Source: AC-32 sp963755635 (GTDB taxonomy: Bacteria > Actinomycetota > Thermoleophilia > Gaiellales > Gaiellaceae). Taken from it: DNA of 64,000 bases. Below, one piece after another: positions 24,615 through 32,853 of this stretch. How positions within the stretch are numbered: position 1 is the stretch's first letter; every line of letters begins with the position of its first letter. Under the pieces are notes generated by a model. It did not search any database. It had not been told where the DNA came from and worked only from the letters and a program-made list of their open reading frames with translations. Where the stretch lies: positions 1 through 64,000 of the forward strand of contig CAVWKS010000004.1 in NCBI GenBank assembly GCA_963755635.1, given 5' to 3'. Position numbers and translations under genes: made by a program.

Positions 24615-25712
24615 TCAGCTCTGACTTGCGCGGCGCGATTCGAGAAGCGCCTCATCCGCGCGCGCGACCAGCTCTTCGAGGCTGTCCGTAGACTCGGCCT
24701 CGGCGAGGCCGAACGTGATCGAGTGGCCGGTGTTCACGGATTTCAGGCCTGCCTCGATCTTCTCGAAGCGCTCCCTGGCGTCGCCCGCGGTCAGATTCGG
24801 CATCGCGCAAACGAGCTCGTCGCCTCCATAGCGGAGGAGAACGTCATACGGACGGACGTTGGCGCGAATGGTGTCGCTGACGAGACGAAGCAACGCGTCC
24901 CCCGCCACATGGCCGTGGACGTCATTCACCGCTTTTAGGCCATCGACATCGACGAATGCGAGCACCAGCTTGGCGCCGGTGCGATGTGCGCGCTCGAGTT
25001 CGCGCGAGACGGCCGCAAGCCCGGAACGGCGTGTCCAAGCACCGGTTAGCTCGTCAGTCGTCGCGAGCGTCAATGCACTCGCGGCTTCCGCTTGGCTCCG
25101 ATGCGCTTCCGCTCGTTCTCGAGCCGCCTGTTCGCGGTCGGCGGCCGCCCGTCTGCGGTCGTCTGCCGCTTTGGCCCGATCGGCCGCCGCCCGATACCGA
25201 TCTCGTTGTGCCCGCACAAGAAGATCGTCGAGATTCGCACCTGTGTCTTCCTCGAGATCGTGCAACCGGGCCAGCTCATCGCGACCTTCGGCGCCGCGAT
25301 CACGAAGCTCGGCTGCTCGATCGCGGCCCTCCGCCGTTTCTAACCGCACGGCCCCGGTTTCGTCGCGCAGCCCAGACACGAGATGCCGGTCCTCGGCTGA
25401 CCGCTGCCGCGCGCGAACGCTCTTGTGGTACACGGACGCGTCGCCTCCGGCCGCGAAGTCATCGTCGGCCGCGTGCTGATCATCCTCGGCGCTTCGCTGA
25501 TCGCGGTCACTCGCCGTCTGATCATGATCCGACCACGTCTGGTCCTGATCGCTTGCAGTCTGGTCGCCGTCACTCGCGGTCTGATCGCCGCCAGCCTCAA
25601 CGCGATCACGCGTATGAGCCGCAAGCTCGCCCGCGAGCTCGGCGCCGCAGGACGCACATACGAGGACGGCGTTAACCTTGCCGCAGGCCGGACACGCAAT
25701 ACCCCTCGTCAA
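24615..25712 (-). CDS. Zinc-ribbon, heptapeptide-repeat diguanylate cyclase (GGDEF)
   Basis: 365 residues. Residues 7-22 hold two CxxC pairs (zinc ribbon). Residues 43-84 consist of six tandem 7-residue units beginning DQ (DQTASDG, DQTASDQ, DQTWSDH, DQTASDR, DQRSAED, DQHAADD). A long charged coiled coil rich in AADR/RAAE follows (~100-210). The GGDEF domain occupies ~215-360 with FVDVDGLKAVNDVHGH and the active site RYGGDELV, where the last residue is L instead of F. It should make cyclic di-GMP. No membrane segment, so soluble. Convergent with the ABM-like gene across a shared terminator. Confidence 0.88.
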   Translation of the reverse strand: MTRGIACPACGKVNAVLVCASCGAELAGELAAHTRDRVEAGGDQTASDGDQTASDQDQTWSDHDQTASDRDQRSAEDDQHAADDDFAAGGDASVYHKSVRARQRSAEDRHLVSGLRDETGAVRLETAEGRDRAAELRDRGAEGRDELARLHDLEEDTGANLDDLLVRAQRDRYRAAADRAKAADDRRRAAADREQAARERAEAHRSQAEAASALTLATTDELTGAWTRRSGLAAVSRELERAHRTGAKLVLAFVDVDGLKAVNDVHGHVAGDALLRLVSDTIRANVRPYDVLLRYGGDELVCAMPNLTAGDARERFEKIEAGLKSVNTGHSITFGLAEAESTDSLEELVARADEALLESRRASQS

Positions 25713-25808
25713 TCGTCCTACTCCTCACTCCGGCGCGCAGGCCCGGTTAGCGACCCACTGTAGCCGCGCTTTCTTTCCACTGCACCCAGCCAGTACGCAG
25801 CTCGGGAC

Positions 25809-25842
25809 GGGGGGTCGACGGTTCGAGTCCGCGAGAGGGCTT
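25809..25842 (+). repeat. Degenerate tRNA-Thr-like 3' fragment (possible att copy 6)
   Basis: 34 bp matching GGGGTCGACGGTTCGAGTCC and the GAGAGGGCTT end of tRNA-Thr with two substitutions in the T-stem, and no anticodon-loop part. Probably an old boundary of the accessory region, or a remnant of another tRNA. Confidence 0.6.
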
Positions 25843-25865
25843 GTCATCAATCTGCTCGGAGGCGT

Positions 25866-26296
25866 TCAGGCCGCGATCTTCGCCAGCACCGCGTCGATCC
25901 GCGCGAAACCGCTCTTTGCGCCTTCCTCGACGCCGTAGTTCATCGTCGTGTCGCGCTCCTCGGTTGTCTCGAAGCGCATCGTTTGGGTTAGCTTCGTCTG
26001 CTCGCCGAGGTCCTCGAACTCCAGCGTCTGCAGGTGGTTCTGGAACGTCTGCACGAGCCGCTCGGGCGGTTCGACCTCGCGGAACTCGCCCTCGACGACG
26101 CCGTACGCCGTTCGGAAGCGGTACGGTGCCGCCGGGACGGACGTCCATCTCCTCGACGACGGTGCCGTCGCCCCACCATTCGGGGATCAGCTTGCGGATC
26201 CGTCCAGACGGAGAAAACGTGCGCTCGCGGCGCGTCGAAGACGCGCTCGACCCGGATCTCGAGCTCGCTCGGTTTGGTGACGGTGGTCTCGTTCAT
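25866..26296 (-). pseudogene. AHSA1/SRPBCC domain protein with two frameshifts
   Basis: The protein can be read as MNETTVTKPSELEIRVERVF and RAHVFSVWTDP, then in a second frame LIPEWWGDGTVVEEMDVRPG, then in a third frame from the FRTAYGVVEGEF region to LVQTFQNHLQTLEFEDLG and the C-terminus DAVLAKIAA. Each change needs removal of one base (about 26195 and 26124). The pieces together give a normal-length AHSA1/CalC-like ligand-binding protein. It is the third gene of an ArsR-DUF1801-AHSA1 operon. In-frame continuity of all conserved parts suggests sequencing indels rather than decay. Confidence 0.7.
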
Positions 26297-26720
26297 CGTC
26301 AGCTCACCGCCTGCTTCACGAGCTTCGCGGATCTTGGCCTCGTCGGCCGCGCTCAGCTCCGTCAGCGCGTAGGCGATCGGCCACATCGAGCCGTCGTCGA
26401 GGTTCGCGCTGGTCGTTGAAGCCGAGCATCGAGTAGCGCTCCTTGAACTTCCCAGCGTTGCGGAAGAAGACGACGACCTTGCCGTCCTTGTTCGCGTACG
26501 CGGGCATCCCGTACCAGGTCTTCGGCGTGAGCTCCGGGGCGCTCTCCGTGACGATGGCGTGCACCCGTTTGCCGAGGGCGCGATCCTTCGGCGACATCTC
26601 GGCCAGCGCCGCCTGCACGGCGCTCTCCCCGTCCTCCTTGCTCTTCAGCTCCTTGGCGCGCGCTCTCATCGCGGCCTTTTCCTCGGCACTGAATCCTTCC
26701 TTCTTCTTGGTCGGGCTCAT
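26297..26720 (-). pseudogene. DUF1801 (YdhG-like) protein, frameshifted near its end
   Basis: Begins MSPTKKKEGFSAEEKAAMRA with a lysine-rich lead, then the DUF1801 core VHAIVTESAPELTPKTWYGM, KVVVFFRNAGKFKERYSMLG. At about 26408 one extra base shifts the frame; the continuation SMWPIAYALTELSAADEAKI is the normal end. In that frame no stop separates it from the AHSA1 start, so the end of this gene is uncertain. The ATG overlaps the ArsR stop (ATGA) and has AAAGGAGA upstream. DUF1801 proteins are small, possibly iron-chaperone-like; role with the ArsR regulator unknown. Confidence 0.7.
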
Positions 26721-27028
26721 CGGTCTCCTTTCGTGCGTTCGACGACCTGGGCGAAGCGGTCGAGCCGCTGCAGCCAGGTGCTGATGCCCTCGAAGGCGTA
26801 GGGCGCGAGCATGCACCTGCGGACACGGCCGACCTTCTCGGTCGTGACCAGCTCCGCCTCCTCGAGCAGCCGGATGTGCTTCTTCATCCCGGTCAGCGAC
26901 ATGCCGAAGGGCTCGGCGAGCTCGCTGATCGACGCGCTGCCGGCGCCGAGCCGTTCGAGCACGGCGCGCCGGGTCGGGTCGCCAAGGGCTGCGAAGGCGC
27001 GGTCGGTCACCGTATAACTCTGAACCAT
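26717..27028 (-). CDS. ArsR-family transcriptional regulator
   Basis: 103-residue winged-helix regulator: FAALGDPTRRAVLERLGAGS (helix 1-2), SISELAEPFGMSLTGMKKHI (recognition helix) and LLEEAELVTTEKVGRVRR (wing). The cysteine metal-site motif of true ArsR/SmtB sensors is lacking, as usual for the subgroup that partners SRPBCC genes. First gene of an operon with DUF1801 and AHSA1. The start codon lies inside a palindrome (27021-27036), suggesting autorepression. Confidence 0.88.
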   Translation of the reverse strand: MVQSYTVTDRAFAALGDPTRRAVLERLGAGSASISELAEPFGMSLTGMKKHIRLLEEAELVTTEKVGRVRRCMLAPYAFEGISTWLQRLDRFAQVVERTKGDR

Positions 27029-27036
27029 TGGGTTCA
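27021..27036. promoter_or_regulatory. Putative ArsR operator
   Basis: TGAACC-ATTG-GGTTCA, a perfect 6-bp inverted repeat over the start codon of the regulator, next to a TATAGT -10-like hexamer on the minus strand. Confidence 0.45.
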
Positions 27037-27083
27037 CTATAGCAGCTTTCGTCCGCTGCACCGGCAGGAGTTAGCATCGCCGC

Positions 27084-28355
27084 ATGAGCCCGGTCAGGCC
27101 AACGCTGCAGGTCGTCGGGCGCAGGATGGACGCCGAGCACTACCGGCTGCGCGACTTCCTCACCCGCTCCGCGCAGCCGTACGAGTGGCACGAGGCTGGC
27201 TCGGCGGACGCCGACCAGCTGCTGGAGAAGCTCGGCCTCCAGGGCGCCACGTTGCCGGTGCTCGTCGACGTGGACCAGACGTTCCAGGGCGCGACCGTCG
27301 AGTCGATCCTGGCGGCCTGGGGCCCCGAGTACCAAGCCGCAAAGCGGAAGCACTACGACTTCGTCGTCATCGGCGCAGGGCCGGCGGGGCTCGCAGCCGC
27401 CGTCTACGCCGCCTCGGACGGCCTTGCCACGCTCATCTGCGACAGCGACTTGCCCGGAGGGCAAGCCTCGTACGCCACCCTGATCGAGAACTTCTTCGGC
27501 TTCCCCGGAGGTATCGGCGGCGCCGAGCTCGCGCGGCTCGCAGCCCGGCAGGCCGAAGGCTTCGGAGCCGAGCTGCTGTTCCTGCGCGGCGTCAGAGGCA
27601 GCCGGATGAACGGCCACGACGAGCCGGTCGGCTTGATCCTCGACGACGGCTCCGAGGTCACCGCCTCGGTCGTCCTCGCCAGCACCGGCATGGACTGGAC
27701 GCGGCTCGACCTTGAAGGCATCGACGACCTGATCGGCGACGGCGTCTACTACGGAGCCGGCCGGAGCGAGGCCGCGCAGTGCTCCGGCCAGGACGTCGTG
27801 GTGGTCGGCGCGGGCAACTCGGCCGGCCAGGCCGTCCTCAACTTCGCCAACCAGACGGCGCGCGTGACGATGCTCGTCCGCGGCGACTCGCTCGGGAAGA
27901 GCATGTCCGCCTACCTGATCGAGCGGATCGAGAAGCACCCGCTGATCGACGTCCACCTCGAGACTCAGCTGACCGAGCTGCACACGGCAGACGGCGCGCT
28001 GAACGGGGTGACCTTCACCGACTCCGCCGGAACGCAGCAGACGCGGACCGTCGACGGCGTCTTCCTCTGCGTCGGCGGGACGCCGCACACCGAGTGGTGC
28101 TCCCGCGAGCACGTGCTCACGGACGAGCGCGGCTACATCCTCACGGGCCGGGACATGGTCGCGGACGGGAAGCTGCCGGACTGCTGGCCGCTCGAGCGCG
28201 ATCCGCTGGCACTCGAGACCAGCCGGGTCGGGCTGTTCGCCGCAGGCGACGTGCGGCACGGCTCGACGAAGCGCGTCGCGGCAGCCGTCGGCGAGGGGTC
28301 GATGGTCTCCTCGCTGATCTTCAGCCGGCTCGCCGAGCTCGGCGTGAGCTACTGA
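27084..28355 (+). CDS. Thioredoxin-reductase-like FAD oxidoreductase with N-terminal glutaredoxin-like domain
   Basis: 423 residues. Residues 1-85 look like a redox-inactive glutaredoxin-like domain (MDAEHYRLRDFLTRSAQPYEW, LPVLVDVDQT) without a CxxC. Then FAD-binding YDFVVIGAGPAGLAAAVYAA, ENFFGFPGG, NADPH-binding VVVVGAGNSAGQAVLNFA and the final GLFAAGDVRHGSTKRVAAAV. The CxxC redox pair of true thioredoxin reductases is reduced to one cysteine (EAAQCSG). This matches the group usually fused to receiver or cyclic-nucleotide domains and paired with UBP-type zinc-finger proteins, as here (8 bp apart). Electron acceptor unknown. Confidence 0.85.
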   Translation: MSPVRPTLQVVGRRMDAEHYRLRDFLTRSAQPYEWHEAGSADADQLLEKLGLQGATLPVLVDVDQTFQGATVESILAAWGPEYQAAKRKHYDFVVIGAGPAGLAAAVYAASDGLATLICDSDLPGGQASYATLIENFFGFPGGIGGAELARLAARQAEGFGAELLFLRGVRGSRMNGHDEPVGLILDDGSEVTASVVLASTGMDWTRLDLEGIDDLIGDGVYYGAGRSEAAQCSGQDVVVVGAGNSAGQAVLNFANQTARVTMLVRGDSLGKSMSAYLIERIEKHPLIDVHLETQLTELHTADGALNGVTFTDSAGTQQTRTVDGVFLCVGGTPHTEWCSREHVLTDERGYILTGRDMVADGKLPDCWPLERDPLALETSRVGLFAAGDVRHGSTKRVAAAVGEGSMVSSLIFSRLAELGVSY

Positions 28356-28363
28356 GAGCCGAC

Positions 28364-28651
28364 GTGGCCACGACCCCTTTCTGCGCCCACCTCGATCAGA
28401 TCAAGGTGACCGCGCTGCCCGAGACGATCGAAGGCTGCGAGGAGTGCCTCAAGATCGGGAGCGGCTGGGTCCACCTGCGCATGTGCATGACCTGCGGGAA
28501 GATCGGCTGCTGCGACTCGTCGCCGAACCGGCACGCGACCGCGCACGCGGGTGACAGCGGCCATCCGATCATCCGCTCGGCGGAGCCCGGCGAGGACTGG
28601 AGCTGGTGCTACGTCGAAGAGGTCGCGTTCGCAGCGCCGGCGTCTGGCTGA
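28364..28651 (+). CDS. UBP-type zinc-finger protein
   Basis: 95 residues with the cysteine/histidine spacing of the ubiquitin-hydrolase-type zinc finger: CAHL, CEEC, CMTCGKIGCCDSS, H-x3-H (HATAH) and a further H in GHPII. The bacterial versions are stand-alone, have no ubiquitin system to serve and are regularly found beside TrxR-like flavoproteins. The start is a GTG 8 bp after the flavoprotein stop. Its own stop overlaps the start of the transporter (TGATG), so the three genes are coupled. Confidence 0.82.
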   Translation: MATTPFCAHLDQIKVTALPETIEGCEECLKIGSGWVHLRMCMTCGKIGCCDSSPNRHATAHAGDSGHPIIRSAEPGEDWSWCYVEEVAFAAPASG

Positions 28652-30633
28652 TGCCGCCGGCCACCCACACCGCCGCCGCGGCGGCGGTACCTGCCCCGCG
28701 CGTCCGGCTGATCTTTGCCGCGCTCCTGCTGGTGATGCTGATCGCGTCGCTCGACCAGACGATCGTCTCCACTGCGTTGCCGACGATCGTCGGCGACCTC
28801 GGCGGGCTCCAGCATCTGTCCTGGGTCGTGACGTCGTACCTGCTGGCCTCGACGGTCGTCGCGCCGCTCTACGGGAAGCTCGGCGACCTCTACGGGCGCA
28901 AGCGTGTGCTGCAGGTTGCGATCGTCATCTTCCTGATCGGCTCCGCGCTCTGCGGCGCTGCGCAGTCGATGACCCAGCTGATCGCGTTCCGGGCGCTGCA
29001 GGGGCTCGGGGGCGGCGGCCTGATCACGACGGCGATGGCGGTCGTCGGCGACATCGTCCCGCCACGCGACCGCGGCCGCTACCAGGGCCTCTTCGGCGCC
29101 GTCTTCGGCATCTCGACGGTGGCGGGGCCGCTGCTGGGCGGTTTCTTCGTCGACAACCTCTCCTGGCGCTGGATCTTCTACGTCAACATCCCGATCGGCC
29201 TCGCCGCGCTTGCGGTGATCGGGACCGCCTTCCAGGTGCGCCAGGTCAAGGAGCGGCACCAGATCGACTTTCTCGGCACCGCGGTCCTCGCCGGCTCGTT
29301 GTCGGCGATCGTGCTCTTCACCAGCCTCGGCGGCACGACCTACGCGTGGGGCTCCGCCCCGATGGTCGCGCTCATCGTCGCGGGCGTCGTCCTGCTCGCG
29401 CTGTTCCCGTTCGTGGAAGCGCACGCCGCCGAGCCGATCCTGCCGCTCGAGCTCTTCCGGAACCGAACCTTCACGGTGACCGGCGCGATCGGCTTCGCCG
29501 TCGGCATTGCGCTCTTCGGCTCCGTGACGTACGTCCCGCTGTATCTGCAGATCGTGAAGGGGCACACCCCGACCGAGTCAGGGCTTCTGATGACGCCGAT
29601 GATGGCCGGGCTGCTCGTCACGTCGATCGTCAGCGGCAACCTGATCTCGAAGTACGGGCGCTACCGGGTCTTCCCGATCGTCGGCACGGCGATCATGGCG
29701 GTCGGCCTGTACCTGCTCTCCCTGCTGTCCGTCGGGACGTCCACCTGGGTCGCGGCGGGGTACATGCTGATCCTCGGCCTCGGGATCGGAATGGTGATGC
29801 AGGTGCTGGTGCTCGCGGCCCAGAATGCGGTCGACTACAAGCTGCTCGGCGTCGCAACCTCGAGCTCGACGCTGTTCCGGCAGATCGGCGGCTCGATCGG
29901 CGTCTCGGCCTTCGGCGCCATCTTCTCGAACCAACTCGCGAAAGAGCTCGCGCAGCGGCTGCCGCCCGGCGCGCACATCCCCGCCGCGGCCAATCCGGCG
30001 ATCGTCAAGCAGCTACCGCCGGCGCTCCACGCGCTCTACGTCGCGGCCGTCGCCGCCGCGCTGCATCCGGTCTTCCTCACGGCAGCCGGGGTCTCGGTGG
30101 TCGCGTTTGGGCTGACATGGCTGCTGCGCGAGGTGCCGCTGCGCAAGACAGCCGCGGCCGAGGGCGTCGGCGAGAGCTTCGCCTCGCCGCGCGATGCCAG
30201 CTCCGAGCGCGAGCTCGAACGGATCGTGAGCTCGGTCTGCCGCGGCAACGAGCGCACGCGCCTCTACGCGGCGCTGACCACGCGCGCCGGCCTCGACCTC
30301 ACCCCGGCGGAGACGTGGCTGCTCGGACGGCTTCGAAACCATCCGCCCGCAACCGCGCCGGACCTTGCCCTCGAGCTCGGCGTCCCGGCGGAACGCGTCG
30401 CGACGCTCGCAGGGGAGCTCGAGCAGCGCGGCCTCGTCAGCGACGGCACGGGACCGATCGAGCTCACCGACGGCGGCCGCGAGGCGCTCGCGAAGCTCGT
30501 CGACGCGGGCCGAGCCGAGCTGACAGCGCTGGTCGAGCACTGGCAGCGCCCCGGCGGCAAGGAGCTGGAACCGATCCTCCGCCGGATCTCGGCCTCGCTC
30601 GTGGAGGCAATCCCCGAGGAAAGCCCTCACTGA
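28651..30633 (+). CDS. MFS drug transporter (DHA2, 14 TM) fused to a MarR-like winged helix
   Basis: 660 residues. Residues ~20-505 are a DHA2/EmrB-type exporter: SLDQTIVSTALPTIVGDL (motif D1), LYGKLGDLYGRKRVLQ (motif A), RALQGLGGGGLITTAMAVVG (motif B) and GPLLGGFFVD (motif C). Residues ~525-650 form a soluble helix-rich domain resembling a MarR/winged-helix unit: LDLTPAETWLLGRLRNHPPA, APDLALELGVPAERVATLAG, ELEQRGLVSDGTGPIELTDG. It may gate the pump or bind DNA from the membrane; the latter is speculation. It is coupled to the zinc-finger gene by a TGATG junction. Confidence 0.88.
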   Translation: MPPATHTAAAAAVPAPRVRLIFAALLLVMLIASLDQTIVSTALPTIVGDLGGLQHLSWVVTSYLLASTVVAPLYGKLGDLYGRKRVLQVAIVIFLIGSALCGAAQSMTQLIAFRALQGLGGGGLITTAMAVVGDIVPPRDRGRYQGLFGAVFGISTVAGPLLGGFFVDNLSWRWIFYVNIPIGLAALAVIGTAFQVRQVKERHQIDFLGTAVLAGSLSAIVLFTSLGGTTYAWGSAPMVALIVAGVVLLALFPFVEAHAAEPILPLELFRNRTFTVTGAIGFAVGIALFGSVTYVPLYLQIVKGHTPTESGLLMTPMMAGLLVTSIVSGNLISKYGRYRVFPIVGTAIMAVGLYLLSLLSVGTSTWVAAGYMLILGLGIGMVMQVLVLAAQNAVDYKLLGVATSSSTLFRQIGGSIGVSAFGAIFSNQLAKELAQRLPPGAHIPAAANPAIVKQLPPALHALYVAAVAAALHPVFLTAAGVSVVAFGLTWLLREVPLRKTAAAEGVGESFASPRDASSERELERIVSSVCRGNERTRLYAALTTRAGLDLTPAETWLLGRLRNHPPATAPDLALELGVPAERVATLAGELEQRGLVSDGTGPIELTDGGREALAKLVDAGRAELTALVEHWQRPGGKELEPILRRISASLVEAIPEESPH

Positions 30634-30821
30634 CAGCCGCGGGCACGCTGATCGTCGACGGCGACGTCACCTTCGAGGACGGGCTCGGCGTGCCCGAAGT
30701 CGAGGCCGGGCTCGCTCGAGCCGCGCGCGAGCTGACGTCGCGGTGGCCCGAGGCGCGCTACGTCTACCTGACGCCCGTAGCCGAGAGCCGCCCGCGGCTG
30801 AGCACCGAAGGGCCGACCTAG
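30630..30821 (+). pseudogene. C-terminal fragment, possible cation transporter tail
   Basis: About 64 residues with good coding character (GTLIVDGDVTFEDGLGVPEV, RWPEARYVYLTPV) but no ATG, GTG or TTG at its beginning. The last part resembles the cytosolic end of some cation-efflux or permease proteins; I cannot assign it firmly. It starts within the stop region of the MFS gene, so it is either a remnant joined by a deletion or an unrecognised frameshifted extension. Its stop shares CTAG with the stop of the convergent HdeD-like gene. Confidence 0.4.
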
Positions 30822-31384
30822 GCCGTGTGCTGGATCTCGCGGACGCGAAATGCGAGCACGAGGTCGCGGACGCCGCGGATGATCGCGAAGGCCGCCACCC
30901 AGGCGACCAGCAGCACCGCGCTCCGGCCGTAGTAGCCGGCCGCCCAGAAGCCGAGCGCGATCTCGATGATCCCGCCGATCAGCTGCAGCCACCAGACGTC
31001 GATCTCGTGCCTCGCTGAGATCGCCTGGGCCAGGTCGAAGGCCCCCGCGAAGATGAGGAAGAAGCTGAAGATTGCGGCCAGCGCCACAAACGTGTCGCCG
31101 GGATGGATGAACGCGACCACGCCCGAGACGATGAAGACGATCGCCAGGATGATGTTCATCACCTTCCACCAGCCGTGCGACAGGAAGATCAGCCCGATCT
31201 CCATGAAGCCGGCCGCGAGCGCGACGAAGCCGAACAGCAGCGAGATCGCCGACACGGAGGTGTAGTCGAAGCGAAGCAGGATCACTCCGACGACCATCCA
31301 GGCGAACCCGGTGATCAGTATCAGCCACCACGGCGGAAGCGAGTCCGCCAGCATTCGCCGCCCCGTTGTTGCGCTCATCACCAT
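30818..31384 (-). CDS. HdeD/DUF308 family membrane protein
   Basis: 188 residues with six transmembrane helices in three pairs, including WWLILITGFAWMVVGVILL, FGFVALAAGFMEIGLIFL and FVALAAIFSFFLIFAGAFDL. This is the DUF308 fold of E. coli HdeD (acid-resistance-related). An ATG two codons downstream (31378) is an alternative start. Its end overlaps the fragment to the left by CTAG. Probably monocistronic; stress role only by family analogy. Confidence 0.85.
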   Translation of the reverse strand: MVMSATTGRRMLADSLPPWWLILITGFAWMVVGVILLRFDYTSVSAISLLFGFVALAAGFMEIGLIFLSHGWWKVMNIILAIVFIVSGVVAFIHPGDTFVALAAIFSFFLIFAGAFDLAQAISARHEIDVWWLQLIGGIIEIALGFWAAGYYGRSAVLLVAWVAAFAIIRGVRDLVLAFRVREIQHTA

Positions 31385-31430
31385 CTGTCGCCGACCCTCT
31401 CACAGTCGGGGCGCGTTGTCGAGTCCGAAA

Positions 31431-31922
31431 TCAGTCGCCGGTGTGGTCCGGCGGCGGCGAGCTGCCAGCGGCGGGGCCGGAGTCCGCCATCTGGCGGGCG
31501 AGCGTGTGGACCTCCTTCGTCAGCGCGAGGATCTGCTTCGAGAGGTCGAGCAGTTCGACGTTCTGCTTGTCCTCTTCCTGCACCGTCTTCCATTGATTGT
31601 CGGCGATCACCTGGCGCTTGGCGTCGGCCCGGTTCTGCGAGATCAGCACGAAGGTCGAGAGGAAGATCGCCTCGAGCGAGACGATCATCGTCAGGAGCCC
31701 GTAGGGGTACTTCTCGACGCCGAAGCCGATCCAGCACGCGAACCAGATGACGTGCACGTAGACGAAGAGCATCGAGCCCGAGAAGGCGGTGATCCTGTCC
31801 GCGATCCGGTTCTGGGCCGCCTGCGCGCGCTCTTCTTCGCGCTTGAGCAGAGCCGGATTGATCGGGGGCCCCAGCTCGGGAGTCGGACGGAGGAAGCGAT
31901 GCAGACGCTCGCGGGCGGACAT
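31431..31922 (-). CDS. DUF1003 membrane protein
   Basis: 163 residues. A basic N-terminal segment (RERLHRFLRPTPELGPPINP) is followed by two hydrophobic helices SGSMLFVYVHVIWFACWIGF and LTMIVSLEAIFLSTFVLISQ, the conserved NRADAKRQ and a C-terminal amphipathic helix. This is the DUF1003 pattern. Its start is two bases from the stop of the Dyp peroxidase upstream, so both are co-transcribed. Function unknown. Confidence 0.85.
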   Translation of the reverse strand: MSARERLHRFLRPTPELGPPINPALLKREEERAQAAQNRIADRITAFSGSMLFVYVHVIWFACWIGFGVEKYPYGLLTMIVSLEAIFLSTFVLISQNRADAKRQVIADNQWKTVQEEDKQNVELLDLSKQILALTKEVHTLARQMADSGPAAGSSPPPDHTGD

Positions 31923-31924
31923 GG

Positions 31925-32833
31925 CTAGGCCGGCGAGTCCAGGGCGGGCCCGGCGACGCTGCAGAGAGCCTCGATCGACGGGATGAAGTAGTAGGCGCCG
32001 GTGAGCGCTCGCGTGTACCGCGTCAGCGCGTCACGAGGGGCGTCGCCCGAGCCGGCCATGCTCACCAGCATGTCGGCGAGCCGCGACTGGTCGGCGCTGA
32101 AGCCGACGAACATCGTCCCGTGGTCCGTGACCGTGCCATAGGGCATGTTGCGTCGGAAGATCTTCCCAAACCGGTCCTGGTCGGTGCTCGCCACGTGCGA
32201 GTCGTCGGGCTTGTTCTCGAGCTCGACGCTGTCGGCCTTCCGGCGCCCGATCACGAGCTCCTGGTCGGCGTCGGAGAGCGTTTCCCAGAGGCCGGCGTCG
32301 TGCGCCCACTTCTGCAGGAGCAGCACGGTCCCGCCCGCCCCGGGCTCTCCTTCGGGGATCACCGCGAGCTCGGGCGCGTCGATCAGCGTCGGATTCTCGG
32401 TGCCGTCGATGAAGCCGGTCAGGTCGCGGTCGTGCAGGTAGGGCCAGCTCGAGGTCTCCTCTACGACAGTCGCAATCCCGGCGAGCGCGCGGATCGCGGC
32501 GCGTGAGACCTCGAAGACGACGTCGTACGCGCTGCCGGACAGCCAGAGGACGGCGTCGTGCTGTGTCGCCGGCATCACGAATCCGTCGGCGCCGGTGACC
32601 GGAGCGTCGAATCCCTTCGGGCCGGCGGGCGCGTCGTCGGGCACCACCTCGCTCCAGAGCTCGGGCCTGAAGCCGGCGACGAGGTTGACGCCTTCCATCG
32701 TCGTTCGCGGCTCGCGCAGTGAGGCGACAGTCCGCACGAGCTCCGGGCCGGACGACGAGCCCGCGGCGTCGAACTCGAGATAGGCGTGCGACGCCGTCCC
32801 GAGGGCGAAGATGCCCGGCTGCGAGTGCTTCAT
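31925..32833 (-). CDS. Dye-decolorizing (Dyp-type) heme peroxidase
   Basis: 302 residues. The Dyp signature GFIDGTENPT carries the catalytic aspartate. The proximal heme histidine lies in DDSHVAST, the distal arginine in KIFRRNMPYG, and MFVGFSADQSRLADMLVSMAG is the usual C-terminal block. No Tat signal is present, so it is cytosolic or loaded into an encapsulin, but no encapsulin gene lies next to it. The ATG at 32833 was preferred over the upstream codon because it gives the family start. It is divergent from the phosphatase gene by only 20 bp. Confidence 0.92.
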   Translation of the reverse strand: MKHSQPGIFALGTASHAYLEFDAAGSSSGPELVRTVASLREPRTTMEGVNLVAGFRPELWSEVVPDDAPAGPKGFDAPVTGADGFVMPATQHDAVLWLSGSAYDVVFEVSRAAIRALAGIATVVEETSSWPYLHDRDLTGFIDGTENPTLIDAPELAVIPEGEPGAGGTVLLLQKWAHDAGLWETLSDADQELVIGRRKADSVELENKPDDSHVASTDQDRFGKIFRRNMPYGTVTDHGTMFVGFSADQSRLADMLVSMAGSGDAPRDALTRYTRALTGAYYFIPSIEALCSVAGPALDSPA

Positions 32834-32853
32834 GCGTGCGATCCTCCCACGGC

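Noticed and set aside
26316..28259. 647-codon minus-strand frame across the TrxR-like gene.
   Set aside because: Its first 480 codons are antisense to a clearly recognised flavoprotein; only the last part is the true DUF1801 gene.
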